A stretch of DNA of 64,000 nt from Halalkalibaculum roseum. Its GTDB lineage: Bacteria > Bacteroidota > Rhodothermia > Balneolales > Balneolaceae. The position numbers were made by a program, and so were the translations under genes. Of this stretch, positions 43,274-52,835 are shown one piece after another; the first letter of the stretch is position 1; every line of letters starts with the position of its first letter. The notes under the pieces are model-generated. The model ran no database searches. It worked only from the letters and a program-made list of their open reading frames with translations, and was not told the origin of the DNA. The stretch lies in assembly GCF_011059145.1 (NCBI RefSeq), contig NZ_JAALLT010000001.1:789250-853249 (forward strand), written 5' to 3'.

Positions 43274-44626
43274 ATGATCAAAGATTTCATTAAAAAAATA
43301 CGTCCCGATAAGCTAAATAAAACAGCCTCTGAACAGTTGCTTGAACGCCGAAAATCGGTCGTAGCAAATGGGGTCGGCATTTTTAATACGGCTACGGTGA
43401 CTTCAGCACAGGGTGCGACCATTACTGATGCCGACGGCAAAGAGCTGATCGATTTTGCAGGAGGGATCGGGGTTGTAAATGCGGGGCATTGCCCGGAACC
43501 TGTGGTCAAAGCGATCCAGGAACAGGCGGCAAAGTACATACACACAAGTTTTAACGTGGTTACCTACGAGCCCTATTTGGAACTGTGTGAAAAACTCATT
43601 GAGATATTGCCACACGGATCTGCGACCAAGGCCATGCTGGTCAGCACCGGTGCGGAAGCTGTTGAAAATGCCATCAAAATAGCTCGCCAGGCCACCAAGC
43701 GTCAGGCCGTTTTGTGTTATACGGGAGCCTTCCACGGGCGTACGATGATGGCCATGACCTTAACCAGCAAAATTGACTATAAATTAAACTGCGGACCTTT
43801 TGCACCCGAAGTGTATCGCCTGCCATTTCCTAATTATTATCGATACAACAGCGGTGAGGATATGGATGCATTTGTGGGGCTGGAGTTAAAACGCCTGCAT
43901 GAGAGCGTTCGCAATGTGGTAGATCCAAAGAATGTAGCGGCTGTTATTCTGGAACTTGTTCAGGGAGAGGGTGGAATCAATGTAGCGCCCCAAAAATATG
44001 TGAAAGGATTGCGAAAATTTTGCGATGAGAACGGCATCATGCTCATTTTCGACGAGGTGCAAAGCGGCTTTGGACGAACGGGTAAATGGGCCGGCTGGCA
44101 ACATTATGATGTTACGCCAGATATCTCGACCTATGCCAAATCGCTGGGATCAGGCATGCCGATAGCGGCGGTATTGGGCAAAACGAAGGTGATGGACGCT
44201 GCAGCACCCGGAACCATCGGCGGCACTTATATCGGCAACCCGGTTTGCTGTGCGGCTGCCCTGGCGACGATCGAATATATGAAAGAGATTGACCTGAACA
44301 AGCGGGGAGAGGAAGTTGGCAATATTACGCGGAGCCGCCTGGAAAAAATACAGGCACAGTGCCCGCAGATAGGCGATGTACGGGGAATGGGGGCGATGAT
44401 GGCCCTGGAATTTGTGAAAAACGGAGACTCGCGTCAGCCCGACGGAGAGCTTTGTTCCCGCATTGTAAAAGGATGTGCAGAACGCGGGCTGATATTATTA
44501 AGTGCCGGTACATTTAAAAATGTTATCAGGGTCTTGTCGCCGTTGGTCATACCCGATGAACAGTTAAATAAGGGACTCGATATTTTAGAAGAAGAAGTTC
44601 TCAAAGCTTGTGGGGTGGCATCATGA
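43274..44626 (+). CDS. gabT: Class III aminotransferase, 4-aminobutyrate type
   Basis: A 450-residue PLP enzyme. Visible motifs: STGAEAVENAIKIAR (phosphate-binding), AFHGRTMMAMTLT, ELVQGEGGINVAP, LIFDEVQSGFGRTG (PLP-binding aspartate) and YAKSLGSGMPIA with the Schiff-base lysine. The overall pattern is that of GABA transaminases, though ornithine or diamine transaminases are close. It is the first gene of a five-gene plus-strand set, followed with a 4-base ATGA overlap by a nitrilase-type hydrolase. In the operon context it may transaminate GABA or an arginine-derived amine. Confidence 0.9.
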   Translation: MIKDFIKKIRPDKLNKTASEQLLERRKSVVANGVGIFNTATVTSAQGATITDADGKELIDFAGGIGVVNAGHCPEPVVKAIQEQAAKYIHTSFNVVTYEPYLELCEKLIEILPHGSATKAMLVSTGAEAVENAIKIARQATKRQAVLCYTGAFHGRTMMAMTLTSKIDYKLNCGPFAPEVYRLPFPNYYRYNSGEDMDAFVGLELKRLHESVRNVVDPKNVAAVILELVQGEGGINVAPQKYVKGLRKFCDENGIMLIFDEVQSGFGRTGKWAGWQHYDVTPDISTYAKSLGSGMPIAAVLGKTKVMDAAAPGTIGGTYIGNPVCCAAALATIEYMKEIDLNKRGEEVGNITRSRLEKIQAQCPQIGDVRGMGAMMALEFVKNGDSRQPDGELCSRIVKGCAERGLILLSAGTFKNVIRVLSPLVIPDEQLNKGLDILEEEVLKACGVAS

Positions 44627-45555
44627 AGCCATTTGCTATAGCCGGTGTACAGATGAAGGTTTCTGCGACCCAATCCAACGTGGAGATGATGAAGGTGAAG
44701 CTTGATATTCTCATGAATCTTTATCCCTGGGTAGAGATGGTTGTATTTAGTGAGCTATGCGGTTTTGGTCCGCTGACCCACACGGCGCAGGAAATACCGG
44801 GACCATTTGATTTGGAGATGCAAAAAATGGCCAAAAAACATGGCATCTGGTTGCTCCCGGGTTCCATATTCGAAAAAAGAGGAGCCGAGATTTATAATAC
44901 CGCTACAGTGTACAACCCTGAGGGTGAAGTTGTAACCCGCTACAGTAAGATGTTTCCTTTCTTTCCTTATGAAGTCGGGATTAGTCCGGGAAAAGAGTTT
45001 TGTGTATTTGATGTACCTGAAGTTGGGAAGTTCGGAGTCTCCATCTGCTATGACATGTGGTTCCCTGAAACCACGCGGACACTGGCGGTTATGGGAGCAG
45101 AGGTAATTTTGCATCCCACCCTCACAGGGACCATCGACCGGGATATTGAACTTGCCATAGCTAGGGCATCAGCGGCAACCAATCAGTGCTACTTTATAGA
45201 TATTAACGGTTTGGAATCCGGGGGCAGCGGCCGTTCCATTATTTGCGGTCCTGACGGAAGGGTTATCTATCAGGCCGGTACGATAGAAGAACTTATACCG
45301 CTTGAGCTAAATATGGAAAAAGTAAAACGGAGCCGCGAACTGGGAGTGCTGCGACTGGGGCAACCGCTTAAAAGCTTTCGTGACCATATCGGGGATTTCA
45401 CGATATACCAAAACGGGGCCCAACATCCCTATCTCGAATCACTCGGGCCCCTGAAAAAACCGGACCGGGTCAGTGAATTGAGAGATCTGAAATTACAGGA
45501 AAAAACCCTGGATCGCATGGATCATAATATCGATTACAAACGAAATGCCGAATAA
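44623..45555 (+). CDS. Carbon-nitrogen hydrolase (nitrilase superfamily)
   Basis: Start at ATG overlapping the previous stop (ATGA), MKPFAIAGVQMKV. The 310-residue protein has the Glu-Lys-Cys triad: FSELCGFG (E44), YSKMFPFFPYE (lysine) and GVSICYDMWFPE (cysteine). Family members hydrolyse amides, nitriles or N-carbamoyl groups; N-carbamoylputrescine amidase and omega-amidase are the relevant options here. No agmatine deiminase gene is adjacent, so the standard agmatine route is not complete in this operon. The C-terminal 30 residues extend beyond the domain. Cytosolic. Confidence 0.88.
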   Translation: MKPFAIAGVQMKVSATQSNVEMMKVKLDILMNLYPWVEMVVFSELCGFGPLTHTAQEIPGPFDLEMQKMAKKHGIWLLPGSIFEKRGAEIYNTATVYNPEGEVVTRYSKMFPFFPYEVGISPGKEFCVFDVPEVGKFGVSICYDMWFPETTRTLAVMGAEVILHPTLTGTIDRDIELAIARASAATNQCYFIDINGLESGGSGRSIICGPDGRVIYQAGTIEELIPLELNMEKVKRSRELGVLRLGQPLKSFRDHIGDFTIYQNGAQHPYLESLGPLKKPDRVSELRDLKLQEKTLDRMDHNIDYKRNAE

Positions 45556-45674
45556 ATAGTAAATAGAAACGGCATCCCCGGTTATTAAATACCAGGCTTT
45601 GATAGATACAGAGAGTCGCCCGCTGAGTTCATGATTTATGAGCGGTATTCCTTAACATTTTAAAAATCAAGTTA

Positions 45675-48407
45675 ATGGCAAATGACCGGAAAAGTACGCC
45701 GCACTTTAATGTGGCACAGTTACGTGTGGATTTATGGAACCGATTGCGTTCGGAACTCCAATCTATCGTTTCCGATACGGGGCAATCCCAAAAAAATGCA
45801 AAGGATACCGAGAAAGCGTCGGCCCTGCTAAAAAACCTGGCAGCTATTGAGCAGTACTACTCCTTTCCGGGAGGGAAAAGGGTGAAAAAACTTCAGAAAT
45901 CCCTTGAAAGAGAAGAATATGCCACGCTATCGAGATCTGTTGTAGAATTTGTTCGATTGCTGGTAAGTGACGCTTACCGAAGCAACCCTCAATTTATGAA
46001 CCCTAAAGAGGAGGAGAACCAGGAGAATGAAACACCGGAACGAACTTCCCATGAGTCGCGGAAAAATTATTTTGAAGTCCTTTTTGTAGATAACCTTTCC
46101 GGTCAGGAAGAAGAGGCTCTGCGTGGAAAAATCAGTGAACTCCGGGAAAAATATGAGCACCTGGTATATGATATCACCGTACAGCACTCCTTTCAGGATG
46201 CCCTAATAGCATTACTGATCAATTTTAACATACAGTCGGTGGTCATTCGCTACGCTCCACCCTATAAACTGGGAGAGATCAACGAACTTCTAAGGCCATT
46301 TCTTTCAAAGGTAACGGAACTGGATTATTCAGAGCGACCGGAAGAAGAGCTGGGGCCTATTCTTGGTAAAATCATCAAACAGTTTCGGCCGGAACTGGAT
46401 ATTTACTATGTAACTGATACCGCACTCCAAAATCTGAAGGATTCCACGCTGAAAAATTTCCGGAGAATCTTTTACCGTAAGGATGATATTCAAGAACTGC
46501 ATCTTGCAATATTGCGGGGTATCCGGGAGCGATATAAGACCCCCTTTTATACGGCACTTAAAGAATACAGTAAAAAACCGGTAGGGGTGTTTCACGCCAT
46601 GCCCATTTCCCGTGGGAATTCAGTTTTCAAATCACGCTGGATAAGAGACTTCGGTGAATTTTACGGGCGCAATATTTGTCTTGCTGAAACTTCTTCAACT
46701 TCCGGGGGGCTCGATTCGTTGCTGCAGCCGACCGGTACCCTGAAAGAGGCACAGGAAATGGCCTCCGAGGCTTACGGTTCCCGGGAAACATTTTTTGTGA
46801 CCAACGGAACCTCTACTTCTAATAAGATTGTACAGCAAGCCCTGGTGGAACCCGGAGACCTGGTTCTTATAGACAGGGACTGCCACAAATCACATCATTA
46901 CGGCCTGGTGCTGGCAGGAGCCCTTCCGGTTTATCTGGATTCCTACCCGATAGAGAAATACAGCATGTACGGCGCGGTTCCGCTCCACGAGATCAAAAAA
47001 ACGCTGCTGAAACTTAAGGCGGCCGGCCGGCTGAATAAAGTGAAAATGCTGCTTTTGACCAATTGTACATTCGACGGGCTGGTATACAATGTGGAAAAAG
47101 TGATGGAGGAGGTACTGGCCATCAAACCGGATATGATATTTTTGTGGGATGAGGCCTGGTTTGCATTTGCAGGTTTTACGTATACCTATAAACAGCGAAC
47201 GGGCATGTTTGTGGCAAACAAGCTATACAACAAATATCGAACAGATTCATACAGGGACAAGTACAAAAAACATATTGAATCCCTGTCAGTGGATGAAGTG
47301 CCATCCATGCCCGACCCCGGCAAAGTAAAAATACGCGTATATGCTACCCAAAGTACGCATAAAACGCTAACGAGTTTCCGGCAGGGATCCATGATCCACG
47401 TATGGGACGAAGAATTCAAACGGCTGGCTTCCGACAGTTTCCAGGAAGCCTACATGACCCACACATCGACCTCTCCCAACTATCAGATACTGGCTTCGCT
47501 TGATGCGGGACGAAGACAGGTGCAGTTCGAAGGGTATGAACTGGTAGAGAAAAGCGTGGAACTGGCCATGTCTGTCCGTGCCAAAATTCACGATCATCCC
47601 ATTCTGAAGAAATATTTCCGGGTGCTCACCGTCCGCGATTTTATTCCCGATGCGTTTCGTCCCTCGGGTTTGGATGAATACTACACCGATCAGGGAGGCT
47701 GGAACCGTATGGAAGATGCCTGGGAGCATGACGAATTTGTTCTGGATCCCACTAAAATTACGCTCACGGTAGGCCTTTCGGGCATTGACGGAGATACCTT
47801 TAAAAACAAGTATCTGATGGACCGGTATAACATTCAGATCAACAAAACATCCCGCAATTCCATCCTTTTTATGACCAGCATAGGTACTACGCGGGGGAGT
47901 GTTGCTTACCTGATCAACACCCTGCTGCATATTGCCGGCAAGCTGGATGAAGAACTCCCGGCAATGAACAGGAAAGAAAAAGATATTGTAGAGAAACGGG
48001 TCATTTCACTAATGGAGGACGTTCCGCCCCTTCCCGATTTCAGCCATTTTCATTCCTTCTTTCAGGCTGTAAAGGGCGTACCAGGCGGCGATATCAGGCG
48101 GGCCTATTTTTTGGCTTACCGGCAGCAAAACTGTGAGTATATCGCTCTCGGTGAATGCCTTGATGTGCTTGAACAGGGACGGGAACTGGTTTCCACAACT
48201 TTTGTCATTCCCTATCCGCCCGGATTCCCGGTGCTGGTACCGGGGCAAGTGATCAGCAAGGAAATTATCCGGTTTCTGCTTGTACTGGATGTGAAAGAAA
48301 TTCACGGCTACCGGCCTGAACTCGGGCTCAAAGTTTTCAGAGAACAGGTGCTGAGTACAAACGAAACCGTTACAGCTCCCGCTGCAGTAGAGACACAGGC
48401 CGGGTAA
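45675..48407 (+). CDS. Orn/Lys/Arg decarboxylase family, large PLP enzyme
   Basis: A 910-residue fold-type I PLP decarboxylase. The core carries FVTNGTSTSNKIVQQAL, DRDCHKSHHYGLVL, LWDEAWFAFAGF (PLP aspartate) and ATQSTHKTLTSFRQGSMIHV with the Schiff-base lysine. An N-terminal domain of about 300 residues precedes it, and a C-terminal Orn/Arg decarboxylase domain (PPGFPVLVPGQVI) closes it. Substrate may be arginine, ornithine or lysine; arginine is favoured by the cyanophycin genes nearby, but this is inference. It is 119 bp after the nitrilase gene and 40 bp before the ATP-grasp gene. Confidence 0.9.
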   Translation: MANDRKSTPHFNVAQLRVDLWNRLRSELQSIVSDTGQSQKNAKDTEKASALLKNLAAIEQYYSFPGGKRVKKLQKSLEREEYATLSRSVVEFVRLLVSDAYRSNPQFMNPKEEENQENETPERTSHESRKNYFEVLFVDNLSGQEEEALRGKISELREKYEHLVYDITVQHSFQDALIALLINFNIQSVVIRYAPPYKLGEINELLRPFLSKVTELDYSERPEEELGPILGKIIKQFRPELDIYYVTDTALQNLKDSTLKNFRRIFYRKDDIQELHLAILRGIRERYKTPFYTALKEYSKKPVGVFHAMPISRGNSVFKSRWIRDFGEFYGRNICLAETSSTSGGLDSLLQPTGTLKEAQEMASEAYGSRETFFVTNGTSTSNKIVQQALVEPGDLVLIDRDCHKSHHYGLVLAGALPVYLDSYPIEKYSMYGAVPLHEIKKTLLKLKAAGRLNKVKMLLLTNCTFDGLVYNVEKVMEEVLAIKPDMIFLWDEAWFAFAGFTYTYKQRTGMFVANKLYNKYRTDSYRDKYKKHIESLSVDEVPSMPDPGKVKIRVYATQSTHKTLTSFRQGSMIHVWDEEFKRLASDSFQEAYMTHTSTSPNYQILASLDAGRRQVQFEGYELVEKSVELAMSVRAKIHDHPILKKYFRVLTVRDFIPDAFRPSGLDEYYTDQGGWNRMEDAWEHDEFVLDPTKITLTVGLSGIDGDTFKNKYLMDRYNIQINKTSRNSILFMTSIGTTRGSVAYLINTLLHIAGKLDEELPAMNRKEKDIVEKRVISLMEDVPPLPDFSHFHSFFQAVKGVPGGDIRRAYFLAYRQQNCEYIALGECLDVLEQGRELVSTTFVIPYPPGFPVLVPGQVISKEIIRFLLVLDVKEIHGYRPELGLKVFREQVLSTNETVTAPAAVETQAG

Positions 48408-48447
48408 GGGACGGGACCACAACAATTTTAATTTAATTTCAATAACC

Positions 48448-49935
48448 ATGGCTACTACGACAAAAGAAGTAAAAACACTGAAGGGTTTACCTGATATTCG
48501 CCGCTTTTTCCACCGTAATGAGGTACCGATCTATTTTATAAGTGCAACCAATTTTAATTTGTTGGGAGCTGACGAATGGATCAAGAGTTTTAAATTTATC
48601 TGTCACATTAACTGTTTTGACGGATGGCATCCGAATGTATTTTCACCTAAGGAGGAGGTGCCGCACGAGGATTTCGAAAGCATTGAAGATATTAATAACT
48701 ACCTGCTGGGTCATCCGGAGGTTACCGACTACCTGAAAACCCGAAAAATCAACGGCAAGGCAGGAAAGGCCATGTTCCTGATGTTTGACGAAAAAACAGA
48801 AAAACTGGCCAAAAAACGTGGCCTGGAGGTCTGTTTCCCCTCTGCTAAAATGCGTACTTCCATGGACAACAAAGTGAACACGAACCGTATTGCTGAAAAA
48901 GCAGGTGTACCCTGCGTACCCTATGTGCTATCAAAAGTAAATGATTACGAGCAATTGCGGAAAGTTTCTAAGAAGCTTGGTGAGGACCTGGTTATACAAA
49001 CGCCCTTTGGTGATTCCGGACACACTACCTTCTTTATTTCCGACAGCAAGGATTTTGAAAAGCACCGGGAAGAGATCGTTGAAGAGAAGGAGGTGAAAAT
49101 CATGAAGCGAATCAATTGCCGGGGATCGGCCATCGAAGCATGCGTCACCCGTCATGGTACGATTGTAGCACCGCTGATGACCGAAATGGTCGGTTTCCCG
49201 GAACTCACCCCATATAAAGGCGGCTGGTGCGGTAATGAAATATATGCCGATGCTTTCACTCCATCCATTCGCCGGAAAGCACGCCAATATACAAAATTAC
49301 TCGGCGACCAGCTGAGGAAAGAGGGTTATAAGGGATATTTTGAATTGGATTTCCTGATCGACCAAGACAACGGCAGGGTGTATCTCGGGGAACTTAATCC
49401 ACGGGTTACAGGGGCCAGTTCCATAACCAATCACGCTGTATTTGCCCTGGCTGATGCACCGTTATTCATGTTTCACCTTCTCGAGTGGATGGATGTACCT
49501 TATGAGTTGAGTATCAAATCAATCAACGACCGGTGGGCACGTCCTGAAAATATCGACAGCTGGAGCCAGCTTATAATCAAACATACCAAAGATAGTGTCG
49601 AATATATTTCAGAGGCACCCTCTTCGGGAATCTGGAAGCAACGAAAAGACGGTTCCATCACCTTCGACCGTATGGATTCTCACAGGCGTGCTGTTGAATC
49701 AGAAAAAGAAGCGTTCTTTTTACGCATTGCCGAAAAAGGTAAGTACTTATATGAAGGAGCCGATATGGGTATCCTGGTAATGAGAGGCCGCTTGATGACC
49801 GATGATTTCACATTAACGGATCGTGCGAAAAAATGGATCAGTGCAATTCATGATCATTACATTACGGAAATACCCGATGAAACCGAAGAGTTGGATGAAA
49901 TAACGTCCGACCTTACAGGGTTTAAGCTGGTATAA
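48448..49935 (+). CDS. ATP-grasp ligase of unknown substrate
   Basis: A 495-residue protein with an ATP-grasp core (residues about 130-370): LVIQTPFGDSGHTTFFI (ATP-binding loop), ACVTRHGTIVAPLMTEMVG, YFELDFLIDQDNGRVYLGEL and NPRVTGASS (metal-binding end). This is the biotin-carboxylase-like/carboxylate-amine ligase layout. It lacks biotin-carboxylase-specific partners nearby. Placed between an amino-acid decarboxylase and an aldehyde dehydrogenase, it may join an amine to a carboxylate, as gamma-glutamylation does in putrescine breakdown. That role is a guess. The N-terminal 110 residues are unusual and unassigned. Confidence 0.8.
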   Translation: MATTTKEVKTLKGLPDIRRFFHRNEVPIYFISATNFNLLGADEWIKSFKFICHINCFDGWHPNVFSPKEEVPHEDFESIEDINNYLLGHPEVTDYLKTRKINGKAGKAMFLMFDEKTEKLAKKRGLEVCFPSAKMRTSMDNKVNTNRIAEKAGVPCVPYVLSKVNDYEQLRKVSKKLGEDLVIQTPFGDSGHTTFFISDSKDFEKHREEIVEEKEVKIMKRINCRGSAIEACVTRHGTIVAPLMTEMVGFPELTPYKGGWCGNEIYADAFTPSIRRKARQYTKLLGDQLRKEGYKGYFELDFLIDQDNGRVYLGELNPRVTGASSITNHAVFALADAPLFMFHLLEWMDVPYELSIKSINDRWARPENIDSWSQLIIKHTKDSVEYISEAPSSGIWKQRKDGSITFDRMDSHRRAVESEKEAFFLRIAEKGKYLYEGADMGILVMRGRLMTDDFTLTDRAKKWISAIHDHYITEIPDETEELDEITSDLTGFKLV

Positions 49936-49979
49936 TTCCATTTCAAATTGTTATTAGCATTTCACAAAAAAGTCATTAT

Positions 49980-51356
49980 ATGAAAGAACCTAAGCAGGCC
50001 TTATTTAAAAGCATAAATCCCTACAATGGAAAGGAAATTGCAAGCTACACCGAGCAGACCGAAGAAGAGGTAATAGGTATTCTGGAAAAGTCACAGGAAG
50101 CTTTTGGTACCTGGCCTAAGGTATCGATTCCGGAACGCGAAACATTACTTCGAAAAGCGGCCAATTTGCTAAGGAAAAATGTGGATAAATATGCCCGCAC
50201 CATGACGCTTGAAATGGGGAAACCGATCGGTGAATCCAGGGCGGAAATTATCAAATGCGCTTGGGTTTGTGAATTTTATGCCGAAAATGCGGCGCGTTTT
50301 CTTGCTGATGAGATTATTGAAAGCGATGCCGCCGAGAGTTTTGTGAGTCACGACCCAATAGGGCCCGTGCTGGCTATCATGCCCTGGAATTTTCCTTTCT
50401 GGCAGGTATTTCGTTTTGCGGCTCCGACACTGATGGCAGGAAATACCGCCCTGTTGAAACATGCTCCAAATGTGTTCGGCTGTGCCACACATATTGAAGA
50501 ATTGCTGAGGGAGGCCGGTTTCCCGGATGGCGTTTTCCAAAATCTTATGGTCCATCATGACAGAACCGAAGAGATCATTGCCGGTGATATCGTTCGGGCG
50601 GTAACGCTAACGGGCAGCGAACGGGCAGGGCGGGCAGTGGGCAGCCTTGCGGGGAAGTACCTGAAAAAGTCAGTGCTGGAGCTTGGCGGTAACAATGCCT
50701 TCATAGTCTGGGAGGATGCCGATATGAAACAGGCGGTGCAAACAGGAGTGAGGGCAAGAATGCTAAACAGCGGGCAGAGCTGTATTGCCGCTAAGCGATT
50801 TATAGTCGTCGGAAAAGCGTATGACAAATTTGTCCCGGATTTTTTAGAGCAAATAGCCTCTCTTAAAGATGGAGATCCATTGGATGAATCTACGGAAATG
50901 GGACCATTGGCTCGTGAGGACCTTGCCGAGCAGCTGCAGGAACAGGTCAACAAGTCGCTTGCCCGGGGAGCCGAACTTTTAACAGGCGGCGGCAGGCGGG
51001 GGGCATTTCACGAACCGACGGTGCTCACCAATGTACAACCGGGCATGCCCGCTTTCGATGAGGAGACATTCGGCCCTCTGGCAGCCATCATAAAGGCCAA
51101 AGACAAAGAAGAGGCATTTGAGCTGGCATCCCTCTCCAGGTATGGGCTCGGAACTACGCTCTTTACCAAAGATATTGAAGAAGCCCGGAAAAGCATCAGC
51201 AAAATTCCGGACGGCGCGTTTTTTATAAATGAACTCGTAAAGTCAGATCCTCGCCTGCCTTTCGGGGGAACCAAACATTCAGGCTACGGTCGCGAGCTTT
51301 CACGAGACGGGATTCTGGAATTTGTGAACAAAAAAACGGTGTATGTAAATACCTGA
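49980..51356 (+). CDS. gabD: NAD(P)-dependent aldehyde dehydrogenase, succinate-semialdehyde type
   Basis: A 458-residue enzyme with NFPFWQVFRFAAPTLMAGN, the catalytic glutamate in VLELGGNNAFIV and the catalytic cysteine in NSGQSCIAAKRFIV, plus PFGGTKHSGYGREL at the end. The short length, SINPYNG-type N-terminus and GQSCIAAKR fit the succinate-semialdehyde dehydrogenase subgroup (Sad/GabD). With a GABA-type aminotransferase in the same operon, oxidation of succinate semialdehyde to succinate is the best guess; aminobutyraldehyde is the other option. Last gene of the five-gene set. Confidence 0.9.
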   Translation: MKEPKQALFKSINPYNGKEIASYTEQTEEEVIGILEKSQEAFGTWPKVSIPERETLLRKAANLLRKNVDKYARTMTLEMGKPIGESRAEIIKCAWVCEFYAENAARFLADEIIESDAAESFVSHDPIGPVLAIMPWNFPFWQVFRFAAPTLMAGNTALLKHAPNVFGCATHIEELLREAGFPDGVFQNLMVHHDRTEEIIAGDIVRAVTLTGSERAGRAVGSLAGKYLKKSVLELGGNNAFIVWEDADMKQAVQTGVRARMLNSGQSCIAAKRFIVVGKAYDKFVPDFLEQIASLKDGDPLDESTEMGPLAREDLAEQLQEQVNKSLARGAELLTGGGRRGAFHEPTVLTNVQPGMPAFDEETFGPLAAIIKAKDKEEAFELASLSRYGLGTTLFTKDIEEARKSISKIPDGAFFINELVKSDPRLPFGGTKHSGYGRELSRDGILEFVNKKTVYVNT

Positions 51357-51780
51357 TGTTAGAAATGGGAGATAACACACGTAAGTTTTACAATGCAACT
51401 AATCACTGATTGCAAGGCTTTGAATGCCGGCCGGATTAAACCATAGCCAATAATCTTATTTGGTCATTGGGACATTTGGGTATGAAATTTTGCAATGATC
51501 AGATATTTGGAGTTTATCGAAAGTGATTTTAATTCATTTTTACCTGACTTCGATATTTTAAGTCGGAGATCTGATCCGGTTCTATAGGAATTATTCCGGA
51601 CTGCCTGTACATGAAACGTTATGTGGACTGCCGGAGCCTGCCTCTGCCGGGAGTATATTATTTGCATATAGCAGCCTAAGGTATAATTTGTCGGTGCTGC
51701 AACTACCCCGTAGCAAATTTCAAGAATTCCTGCTATTCAACATAATTACCGTACATCTGGAAAGGGAAAAGTCAAAAATC
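51357..51780. other. Intergenic region after the aldehyde dehydrogenase gene
   Basis: About 420 bases with no supported gene and no clear terminator; the three-box motif starts at its right edge. Confidence 0.4.
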
Positions 51781-51819
51781 TGTAATTTGTGTAAGATTAT
51801 TTCCATAAGTGTGTAACGT
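51781..51819 (+). promoter_or_regulatory. Three-box motif upstream of the cupin gene
   Basis: Boxes TGTAATTTG, TGTAAG (+9) and TGTAACG at +22 rather than +21; the only copy with altered spacing. About 113 bp before the start. Confidence 0.65.
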
Positions 51820-51931
51820 ATCTTCTCAAGAATTTCGTGACCTTTGTTACGTAATACCGACCGAAAAGAAAAGTGTAACAAAATCGGCAATCAAAGATCC
51901 GAACTTTTCAACAATGCGGTAATCATTAAAA

Positions 51932-52297
51932 ATGATTGTAAAAATGAAAGAAGAACAATTAGAGCTTGAAAAATCGAAAGCAATGATCGTTGTCGAAATC
52001 ATTGAGTATGTCCCTGATTCGGTGGTGATTAAGACAATCATTAAAAAATCGACCGGAAATATCAATGCCGTCTCTTTTGACACCGGGGAGAAATTGGAAG
52101 AGAAAACCTCTCCATTCGATAAATTCATTCAGATTATTGACGGAAAAGCAGAGGTGATCATTGACGGAGTAAGCAAGCCTCTGGAGACCGGAGAATCGAT
52201 CATTATCCCGGCTCATGCCCCTAATTCATTTAAAGCGAACGACCGGTTTAAAATGATATCCACAATAATCAAAAGCGGATATGAGGAGGTAAGTTAA
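51932..52297 (+). CDS. Small cupin-domain protein
   Basis: A 121-residue single-domain protein. The cupin barrel is seen in INAVSFDTGEKLEEKTSPFD, FIQIIDGKAEVIIDGV and GESIIIPAHAPNSFKANDRF. The usual metal-binding first motif G(X)5HXH is degenerate: the position of the first histidines reads EEKTSP, so metal binding is doubtful. A later ATG at 51944 (MKEEQLELEK) is also a plausible start. The next gene begins on the last base of its stop codon. Under a three-box motif. Could be a sugar- or ligand-binding sensor; function unknown. Confidence 0.82.
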   Translation: MIVKMKEEQLELEKSKAMIVVEIIEYVPDSVVIKTIIKKSTGNINAVSFDTGEKLEEKTSPFDKFIQIIDGKAEVIIDGVSKPLETGESIIIPAHAPNSFKANDRFKMISTIIKSGYEEVS

Positions 52298-52653
52298 TGA
52301 TGCCGGAACCGACTTTAGAGACTTTGGAAAATACACTTGCAGATATAAACCAAATTGATCCTGCGAAAGGCCGTAGCATCATGACAACCTACGACAAATT
52401 CACTGATGACTTCCGACAGGTAATCAAGTTTAAACAGATTGGTTTGATTATGGAAAAAGCCGGTCAATATTATTTCAATAAGAAAGAGATACTTGAAATG
52501 AATTTACTGTTCACTGCATATTGCAAAATAAAAGCAAGTAATTTAAGCAATGAAGATTTGAAGGCTTCAACCCTGGACGATTATACCTCGGGAAATACCC
52601 TGACATTAGAAGGGATAGAACAACGTCTCATGGCACTTGGATGGATGGGTTAG
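52297..52653 (+). CDS. Hypothetical 118-residue protein coupled to the cupin gene
   Basis: Its ATG shares a base with the cupin stop (TAATG), so translation is coupled. It is a soluble, mostly helical protein (TTYDKFTDDFRQVIKFKQIG, YYFNKKEILEMNLLFTAY). No family recognised. It probably works with the cupin protein. A second ATG follows directly and could be the true start. Confidence 0.7.
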   Translation: MMPEPTLETLENTLADINQIDPAKGRSIMTTYDKFTDDFRQVIKFKQIGLIMEKAGQYYFNKKEILEMNLLFTAYCKIKASNLSNEDLKASTLDDYTSGNTLTLEGIEQRLMALGWMG

Positions 52654-52835
52654 TACCATGCCAATACAAAATTTAAAATTTAGAAATGAAGAGAGCGAAG
52701 GCAGAGGTAGGGAGCCCTGCTTAGCAGTAATCATGGGAAGACAGGTTATGAGTGAGAGCGTACCTGTTTTCCCATTTTATTTTTTATATTGTTTCGGCAA
52801 ATCAGTTAAGAAAAGTGACGTTCAATAGGTTAACT

